From NCBI GenBank assembly GCA_947396885.1, contig OX377204.1:41625975-41689974 (forward strand): DNA of 64,000 nt, read 5' to 3'. Positions 56,677 through 64,000 of this stretch are shown here, one piece after another. The notes below the pieces were generated by a model. The model was not told where the DNA came from. It worked only from the letters and a program-made list of their open reading frames with translations, and did no database searches. The stretch's first letter is position 1; each line of letters starts with the position of its first letter. Source of the DNA: Heligmosomoides polygyrus polygyrus (taxonomy: Eukaryota > Nematoda > Chromadorea > Rhabditida > Heligmosomidae). The translations under genes were made by a program, and so were the position numbers.

Positions 56677-56895
56677 ATTAGCCGCGATACGAGCCCCCAT
56701 CCCGCGCGCGCCCGTCAGCTGTGGAGCACGTGAATCAACAGGGCGCCAACCCGCGACTTCCGTCGCCCCTAACTCTACGCAGAGTTTTATTGGGGTCGAG
56801 ATACCTGCAGTTTGTCACTTCCCTGGAAGAGGCGGTTCTGCACATATACAACACTTGCGCCGTTCCGACCTACCGTTGAGATATGTAGTATCCTG

Positions 56896-57184
56896 ATTAG
56901 ACCAAGAAATGGATCGCATACGTAAAATTAAGCCGAAACCTTCAGTGGTTACCGATGGCGCAGAATCCACAACCCACCCCAAAACGATGTGACCAGTTCG
57001 AGAAAGAGCTAATCTCCTTATCCCTTTGCTCCGTCTGTTGCATAATATATATTCTTCCCAAAGACACCGCTGCAATGTCGACGGCATTTTGTAAACGACT
57101 GCGAAAGATGACCTCTCGATTCCTCTTTCAAATAGTCTCAAAGCTTCTTGCCGGGATCAACATTGCCCGATCCTACCGCCAAGA
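56896..57184. other. Unassigned sequence
   Basis: Frames on both strands (e.g. 56955-57221 plus) without motifs. Confidence 0.3.
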
Positions 57185-57300
57185 TACGTGGCGAGCTGGG
57201 AAGATTGTTTCACCTACTTAGCCCATCCTCCGTATTCACCCAACCTCAATCCTTGAGATTATCGTGCATTTAGGACAGTATTTTTGTTCTCCCAAATCGA
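57185..57300 (+). mobile_element. Mariner transposase C-terminal fragment
   Basis: Reads WEDCFTYLAHPPYSPNLNP, a stop, then DYRAFRTVF: the conserved block after the second catalytic Asp of mariner, with the last Asp retained in DY. No terminal repeats or other domains nearby. Confidence 0.6.
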
Positions 57301-57888
57301 TGGAGAAGTCTCGGAGAGAAGGGACAGTCTACATGCCCTCTCATCTTGAAATCTTGGCGTTGTTATCAGCTTTGATGTATGGCAGCGCGTTAAGATGTAC
57401 TCCCGCCTCCTGCTGGGGCGTGGCTTCAGGATATACATCCGCTGTTCTGCGGACCGGGAAATTTTGTTTTGCGTCTCAAATGCTTCCTAAGGCAGCCGTT
57501 AGACTCTCTGCCTCTGTGAAGCCTGGGGGTTGGAGGTGGGTGAGCAAGGAGGATGAGAGAAAGATCGCCTCCCCCCTCCCGGCGAGGGGCCTGTCCATAT
57601 TTCCAACATCCTGACCGTTTCCCTGATGATTCTGCTTCTGTGCCAGCGAGGGTGGAAATGTTTATTCTAGGCCTGACGTTTTGACCGTTTTGTCGTCTTA
57701 AGAGGCCTGAAGGTGACTCGAAATCTTTAATTTGAAGGCTACCCGACCAAATGCCTCCACGCGCTGCCATTTTTGACCTAAAGTCAAGAACGGCCCGCAA
57801 GATGAACTCACATCACCTTCCATCTCCCAGTGTAGCAATCACTGCACTCTACTAGAGTGTGGGCAAATAACACATTTATCTGACACCA
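57301..57888. other. Unassigned sequence
   Basis: Overlapping frames of 116 (plus, 57264-57614) and 124 codons (minus, 57426-57800); neither has a recognisable motif. Confidence 0.3.
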
Positions 57889-58031
57889 GGGGCCGTATGC
57901 TATTCTGGCCCGACTCGGGGACGGGGACGGCACGAAAAATCGATGGTGCATGATGTGCATACCGGGGATGTGGGCGGAGACCGCATCATACCCGGCCGGG
58001 GACGGTTGGGGAAAGAATAGCATACGGCCCC
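57889..58031. mobile_element. 143-bp MITE-like element
   Basis: Perfect 18-bp inverted ends GGGGCCGTATGCTATTCT at 57889-57906 and 58014-58031. The interior is GC-rich and non-coding. No clear target duplication. Confidence 0.75.
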
Positions 58032-58689
58032 AGACGTTAGCAGTCCACCGGCCGCCAAACGTCTGCTTGGAGGTTCGACCCTAGACTACAGAAGCAAAAC
58101 TACTTGGATTATTGACCTTTCGACCCTTATGAGAGAAAAAACTGGGCTCGCTCATTACATTGGATAGGGTAAGACAAGTCCTCAAAACGGTTAACGTGAG
58201 GCTTGTCCACTGTCCACCGCATTCGTGCAGTTTCCATTCCGGAGCGTCTAATCTGCAGAAAAATTGATAAAGTCGATAGATTTTGTTCGATCGGTAGATG
58301 CGGTTGAGTTGCTGTAGGTCCTGTCCGAACAAGCTGGAATAACTCCGGCGAGAGATAGTAATCCTTTCGAAGAAACCGTCTCGCAACTCCTACCCCAGTA
58401 GATCAAATCCGAGCCAAAATTCGCAAATCCATTCGAAAATCAATACCATCGATCGATATTGGTCGCCCGACTGAACCGTACAAGCTGCTGTGAAATCAAT
58501 CCATCATAGTCGCGTCACTCACATTGCAAAAACAACAAACAACAACAACATAAACAACTCCGGAAAACTACGGCGAATAATCGATAATATGGATCGATAA
58601 CGATTGCTCGACAAAATCCATCCACCCTTTTTCAATCTGGCACTATAGCTGTGCTCTCCCAAAAATTTCGAATAACCGATAATATTCCA
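58032..58689. other. Unassigned sequence
   Basis: No gene or repeat recognised. Confidence 0.35.
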
Positions 58690-58835
58690 ATAGCGGCGAT
58701 TTTCAAATATTCGAAAATTGAATACATTCGAAAATCCCTTTTTTCGAGCAATCGAATTCGAATACGTTCGAAAATCACGTTTTTCGAGCGAATATTCGAA
58801 TTCGAATGTTCGGAATGTTCGAATATTCATTCGGG
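58690..58835. repeat. TTCGAA-rich low-complexity tract
   Basis: Many overlapping TTCGAA, AATATTCGAA and ATTCGAAA words, self-complementary throughout, e.g. GAATATTCGAATTCGAATGT. Confidence 0.7.
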
Positions 58836-58904
58836 CGCAAGCGTTTTGGGAGAGAGATCATTTCATCAGAGCAAATACAGGGTGCCTCACACGGTAAGGG
58901 TACT

Positions 58905-59080
58905 TAGGCCGGATTCATCAACGCGCATACCCACGGGTATGCTAGGTATAAGGGTGAACATACCCACGAAGTGGACAAACCCATGATTCATGAAAAAGGT
59001 CACCCACCACTCGTTGGTATATCAGTGAGTCGAGAAAACCCACCGATCCTCGTGGGTACATCCGCATACCCGCCAGCCAT
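58905..59080 (+). mobile_element. MITE-like copy of the GGCCGGATTCAT family
   Basis: Begins TTAGGCCGGATTCATCAACG and contains GGTATAAGGGTGAACATACC, CCATGATTCATGAAAAAGG and TTGGTATATCAGTGAGTC. The minus strand of 63160-63312 has the same order of words. Ends unclear. Confidence 0.4.
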
Positions 59081-59839
59081 TCGCGCTCCAATGACAAAGA
59101 TCGCTCTACTGAGAGCAACTGTCCTCATGCGGCTTCGACAGTTTTTATTATTTTTTATATGGTTTTCGTCTTCCTCTCCTCAGAGGAGTACGTTTTTGTC
59201 GTCATTATTGTGCGTTGTGCTCACATCATCGGAGAGGCTAACACAGTCGTGCCTTATAAGATGAGTTCACTAAAATGCTTCTTTGCAGAGCCTCATTTCA
59301 CAACTACCGCGCTAACGGAGTGCTTCTTGGAGCTGGAATAGTCAATGGATTGCTCACCGACTTTCATTCTCAACAGTCTAGGGTTAGTCTTCTCTTCCTC
59401 TCCTAAGCGTGTCGAACGCCCGATTGTTTTAATAATTTCTTCGTTATTAGACTCATGAAGCTTTTGGGGGACGTTATTCCTCTTATTTTCCCTCAACCTA
59501 AGCCATGGCGGCTACTGGCTTAGGGCCTCTACAGAGTCTCGCGGCAGCACCGTGAGAACTCGTCCAAATCGCTCTCGCCGCAGTGGGACCCGCGCTGCCA
59601 CTGTGGTGGAGGCCGCGGCGCGGACGAGTTGTCGCGGAGTCGCCGCCCGCAAGGTCCTCAAGGGCTGCCGCAGTTCACGGCGGCTCTCACCCGCAGCGCC
59701 AGGAGCTGCGGGTGAGACCCGCCGGAGGGCGTGACCGGATGGGAAGCTTGGAGGGAGGGGGTTTTCTTTTGTTTCCGACCGCTGGAAGCTTGGGTGGAGG
59801 GGGTTTTGTTTTGGAAGCTTTGGGGGACGGTGTTATAAC
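59081..59839. other. Unassigned, partly GC-rich
   Basis: A GC-rich segment at 59540-59740 with overlapping frames. GGGGGTTTT and GGAAGCTT words are repeated at 59740-59820. No supported gene. Confidence 0.3.
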
Positions 59840-60130
59840 AAAAAAGGTTATACACTCTAAACACTCAATAGACAAAAAAGGTTATACACTCTAAAGCAAT
59901 AAGAAAAACAGTTAAAGCTAAAGGTGCTCAATATAAAGCAGCATAATAACACTAAACTGTCAAACCATCATGATACTTCCACATTTGGTAGTACAAAATC
60001 CCACGACATTTAAGAGTGTATAACCTTTTTCATTTTACACCTTCCCGGTGATATAAAAAACAAGGTTATACACTCTTTAAACAATAGGAAAAATAGTTGA
60101 AGCTAAGAGGCACTCAACAGAAAGCACCTA
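59840..60130. repeat. GGTTATACACTCT repeats, direct and inverted
   Basis: GGTTATACACTCT occurs at about 59847, 59880 and 60064 on plus and inverted (AGAGTGTATAACC) near 60013. About 65 bp after the second and third copies also match (ACAGTTAAAGCTAAAGG versus ATAGTTGAAGCTAAGAG). Confidence 0.7.
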
Positions 60131-61497
60131 ACTGCTGGAGCGGATGCAACACAGACCAGAAGAAGTAACTGAACCTCTCACAAGGAAATAGAAGACCAAC
60201 TCAAGAATCCCACCACGATTTAGCAACCGATTCGTTCGGTCTAAAGCATTAAAAAGCACTCCACGGAAGCTCGCTTTTCAGATGAGTCAGAAGAAATTCT
60301 TACGAAACGTTCAAACAAGTTGGAAAAAAATCCAATGCCGCCGAAATCCATTCTGTATTTCTTCGCTCCTCCCGGCAAAAGTACGCAGTATTGCGTCGCG
60401 GGGCCGCACCACCCGCCGTTGTCATGGCGGGCTCGCGGCACCCGCAAGACTCTGCTGCTGGCCTTAGGTTGAAGGAAAAATGAGAAAAATTTTAATAGCA
60501 CCATTTAATTCAAACATGGGACCAGTTGTCTACTCAATGTACTGTAACGTTTTCAAGGCAGACAATAACACAGAAAGAAAAATAACGGAACGGACCAGGT
60601 CAGGGAGGTTCTGAACAAACAACATTTTTGTATGGGTTTCTGGACTTGACTATAAAAATCGCTTCTTGATGGAAAGATCATAAGTACACCTCGAGCTGAT
60701 GTTTGCTTTGTGTACGCTGTTAGATTTCTTAACACATTCACTAACACGTATTACCAGCTATTCGTTAAGTTGTCGCCTTAGTAGGAGGAGATAATGGCAT
60801 TCACTGTTAAAGATCTTTTTGGAGATGTAACATTCGCGAAGAGATATCCCCGAATGGAAATTCTTCACGCGAACTTTTGTTGTATTCCCTCATGAGAATG
60901 AGTGGGTTCACACAGATTTCAATCGTTCACGACTGTTTGCGTAAGGCTGTCCCATCGCACTTTACATATACATAGCAGGAAAGGGATCTCGATAGACTGG
61001 TTACGCTTCACCACTTGCTCTTTTGCTACTTCGCGGTTTTAATTGCAGCGCTCACTTTCCTGAATCTAGTATGGTATCTGGCACAGTCTCTCATAGCTTG
61101 CTGGGAAATTTTGAATCTATCCTGGTCTAATTCGCAGAAATGCGATCGTGTGTCCACAGCACAGCCGCGGTATGTAGGTACACTATTTTATTCTTTTAGT
61201 TATCTATGTACGAAATCCCAACGTTTTTGATTCAGGCTTGTCATTTCGTTGCCGATCCAATCGAAAAATGGCTTGTTGCAAAACAAGCAAAGTTCCTTGA
61301 GCTCCACAAGTGAAGAAGGACAGAGGCGAGTGTGAATTATGTTCCGTTCAAATGCTGCCAATACATTATCTCCTCGTAACACCGTTTTCTTTCTATTCGC
61401 GAAAAATACTAAATGGTGATAGGCAGCGTGATGATGGGCATCCGCTTCCGGAGAAGCTGTGACGGATGAAGGACAACGGACGACAATAATGACCATA
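60131..61497. other. Unassigned sequence
   Basis: No supported gene; frames up to 98 codons without motifs. Confidence 0.35.
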
Positions 61498-61499
61498 TA

Positions 61500-62544
61500 T
61501 TAGGTGGTCCCATAAGTCCCCGCCGTTTTTTTTTTCTCAATGATTCACTGCAGATTTCGCCGGCGGTCTCTTGCATAGTGCTGCATAGCTTTCAAAAGAG
61601 AATGATTTGCTTTATCAGAACTTGTATTGCATTTCTTTTTTCATTATGAAATTTGTCAATTTTTAGGTCGTTGAAGTGAAAAGTGAAAAAGTAGCCATTT
61701 GCGCACTTGTTCTCTCCGCTTAGGTTTGTAATTTTTTGCGCAGTGTTTCATAGCATTTGGAATACAATGTACTGTGCTACAAGAATATGTGTTGGTCCTA
61801 TTTTCTCACTTGCCCTTTGTTGATTTTTAGTCCATCAAATTGGGAATTCCAACTTTTCCGTCCCAATTTTTACCAAAACTCCGGTTCTGTGGTTGGACTT
61901 TTTTGCGTGGTGTTGTTTGGAAGAAGATGTCTTGCTCAGTAAGATTTTGTGTCGCGTTTATTGGCTCACGCTGATTTCTGTCGAATATCAACAACTGAAG
62001 AAGGAGAAGGAGTTGTTGGTGAAGGCGATTTTTCTCTTTTTGGCATTTTGTTGGTATTCAATAGAAATCAATAAACGCAACACACATTCTTATAGAGTAA
62101 GACATTTTCTTTCGAATGACATATAACACCAACTCAAAAAGTCCAACCACAGAGCAGGAGCTGTCGGCAAATATAACCATCCTCCTTCGGACGTCCCAAT
62201 TTGATGACCTAAAAATCAATAAAGGGCAAATGAACAAATAGCACTAACACATATTCTTGTAGTACAGAACATTGTCTTCCAAATGCTTAAAAAAACTGCG
62301 CAAAAAATTACAAACCTAAGCAGAGAGAACAAGTGCGCAAATGGCTACTTTTTCACTTTTTCACTTTTCACTTCAACGACCTAAAAATTGACAAAATTCA
62401 TGATGAAGAAAGAAGCGCTATAAATGACCTGATAGAGCAAATCGTGTTCTCTTTCGAAAACTATGCAGCGCTATGCAGGAGACCGCCGGTGAAATCTGCA
62501 GTGAATCGTTGAAAAAAACGGTGAAGACTTATGGGACAGCCTAA
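61500..62544. mobile_element. 1.05-kb foldback MITE with mariner-like ends
   Basis: Ends TTAGGTGGTCCCATAAGTCC (left) and TTAGGCTGTCCCATAAGTCT (right, inverted), flanked by TA (61498-61499 and 62545-62546). Inverted similarity runs through almost the whole element to a centre near 62020 (e.g. GTTGGACTTTTTGCGTGG inverted near 62130). No transposase. Ends and TA site resemble mariner, so a mariner may mobilise it. Confidence 0.8.
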
Positions 62545-63159
62545 TATTTTGGAGCAGAATGGCTGTAGATGCAGTCTATTTTCACAGATGTTCATATTAA
62601 TGGTACATGTTGTTTAATGTAATTTAATGAATTGCAGATAAAAACGTCTATGTCTGATAATTGATAATCTATTATTTGACGAAGATGATGACGATCATTA
62701 TTTGATAATCCAATTTGATTTCTCTAGAATATGATTATATACCGGTTGAATGCATAACAAATAATTCCTTAATGCTGTAATAGCGCACCTATTGATAAGA
62801 TAAATAAAAATTACAATAATGTCTGGATGCAGAGGGAACACGTTTCTCTCTGGGGACATTTATCTTACATGATCTTTAGAGGGAATACATTCCCAAACCT
62901 CTGTGTTAAACTCTACGCCAGCGCACAGTTGGTGTATAAAAAAATCTAATAAAGTTCTGTTGTCTCCATCGTATGTCCTCTCGCGGTTTCGTAAGATGTA
63001 GTTGTTCGGAAAACTCGGTGGAAACAGACGTAATGTCTAGTTGTAAGAGTCCGGCTATGGACTATGACACAACTCAGAGTCGAACCAATTAGTAGGTAGA
63101 GGTAGTCGTCTACTTTAGAAATGGCCTTGCGGTTCCAGGAATTTTTTTTCGTGATTGCA
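62545..63159. other. Unassigned sequence
   Basis: AT-rich; no supported gene. Confidence 0.35.
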
Positions 63160-63312
63160 CCAAATATTTTTCTGCACGTCTCTCGGGGTTCCTCTACCTT
63201 ACCCACGATTCGCTTCATGAATACGAATTCTGACCTATACCAACAGCGGGTGATTGGTGGACAATCCCACCGGTTCGCTTACCCTTACCCTCCCCTTCAT
63301 GAATCCCGGCCT
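63160..63312 (-). mobile_element. MITE-like copy of the GGCCGGATTCAT family
   Basis: On minus starts AAGGCCGGGATTCATGAAGG and continues GGGTAAGGGTAAGCG, TGTTGGTATAGGTCAG and GTATTCATGAAGCG. Related to 58905-59080. Confidence 0.4.
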
Positions 63313-63424
63313 TGAAGAATTTAAGGGCTCATATGAGACCTCAAAAAGATGGAATTTTTTGGCATATGGGCCGTACACTCGTCTGATGCTTGCTTTTCGC
63401 ATTCGATTGATTGTGTTTCACATG

Positions 63425-63560
63425 AATATTTATTTATTTATTTATTTATTTACGCCGCTAAGGACGTACCAGCATAGTCGCAAAGCAAAAGTCGAACCGC
63501 GAATGCTGAATACAAGACAACTGCGGAGAGATGGTAATGAAAAAAGATGAACTTGAAACA
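63425..63560 (-). mobile_element. Possible CR1-type 3' end
   Basis: On minus, GCGGCGTAAATAAATAAAT closes an element in the same way as the tails at 27.75 kb (minus) and 9.86 kb (plus). No reverse transcriptase text is present. Confidence 0.3.
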
Positions 63561-64000
63561 AAAATAACAGGAGATGAAGCAACGTATTAAAACTCTATAG
63601 TCGAAGAGATAGCGAATAAAAAAGATCATTCACTACAGAACAGACCAAGGATACAAGTTCGTTTTATGGCAGAAATCCCACACCCAGCAACAAAACACTT
63701 AGCTTGAGGTGGCATTAATTAGCGGCCGAGTATATTGTGTACTTAAGAAAAAACGAAAAGACATTAAAGAATGTTTATTGTAATTTCTCCTTGAAGGTAT
63801 CTTGTTTTTCGTGCTCTTTTAGCCTTTAAAACTTAGAAACACACTATGGCTTGCGAAAAGTGCAGGTACTAATTGAAAGGTTCTAACATTGCTTTTAGTG
63901 AAGCTTTTGAAGCTATTTAAAGCTATTTAGCATATGAAAACACAGGGTAGCGAGGTTTCTGGCGTGCAAATAGTCCAGATTGTGCCCTGCCCCGCTCGAA
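63561..64000. other. Unassigned sequence at window end
   Basis: No gene or repeat recognised. Confidence 0.35.

Larger units (their letters stand above)
55376..56895. repeat. 1.5-kb foldback element with ~600-bp arms
   Basis: The left arm (CAGGATACTA, CTCAACGGTAGGTCGGAACG onward to about 55990) is repeated inverted from about 56300 to 56895. The centre has ~2.3 copies of a 125-128-bp tandem unit (ATCGTGAAAAACG at 56071, 56196, 56324). No transposase is seen, and target duplication is unclear. Both arms carry a tRNA-like stretch. Confidence 0.8.

Noticed and set aside
1..64000. CRISPR array, prophage or bacterial operon
   Set aside because: No regularly spaced short repeats with unique spacers, and no bacterial gene layout; introns and retrotransposons point to a nematode nuclear genome.

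Overview
The window reads as nuclear DNA of a nematode, most likely a clade V parasite such as a hookworm or a relative. This is an inference from three things: a seven-transmembrane chemoreceptor gene of nematode type with short introns and T-rich/CAG acceptors; a transposon load of RTE, CR1-like and Penelope-like retroelements, Tc1 and mariner; and many short inverted-repeat elements. There are no operons, ribosome binding sites or long bacterial-type genes. Host coding sequence is sparse and split into small exons, so most long open frames here belong to transposons.

Layout. 1-5 kb: mostly unassigned AT-rich DNA with a tRNA-derived SINE-like copy and two copies of a repeat built from degenerate ~21-nt modules. 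5.0-6.2 kb: a palindrome followed by a 282-bp tandem array, each unit carrying a 75-nt tRNA-like gene. 8.4-9.0 kb: a Penelope-like remnant. 10.1-11.1 kb: an internally deleted mariner. 16-20.7 kb: an RTE retrotransposon (17232-20659) with one intact 971-codon ORF and 12-bp target duplications, inserted into an older antisense RTE copy. 22.4-23.9 kb: three phase-matched minus-strand exons that look like the TM7 and tail end of a chemoreceptor. 24.6-33.7 kb: mariner, minisatellite, CR1-like, decayed RTE and SINE-like debris. 34.6-40.9 kb: minus-strand exons for TM1-TM5 of a chemoreceptor, with a structurally complete Tc1-family transposon (37231-38831) in a 4.4-kb intron. 41.7-42.6 kb: a second deleted mariner. 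47.8-50.4 kb: a second kind of RTE element with 15-bp target duplications, broken by one frameshift and one stop. 50.6-64 kb: foldback elements (50.8-52.3, 55.4-56.9, 61.5-62.5 kb), short inverted-repeat elements and unassigned sequence.

How it fits together. The 5' exons (34.6-40.9 kb) and 3' exons (22.4-23.9 kb) share strand and order and supply complementary transmembrane parts. They may be one chemoreceptor gene whose introns were inflated by at least five transposon insertions, or two broken neighbours. A TM6 exon was not found and one exon join is out of phase. Everything else is selfish DNA at different stages: two elements that look intact by eye (the nested RTE and the Tc1-like element) among truncated, deleted and foldback derivatives. 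All calls were made by reading the sequence; no database search was run.
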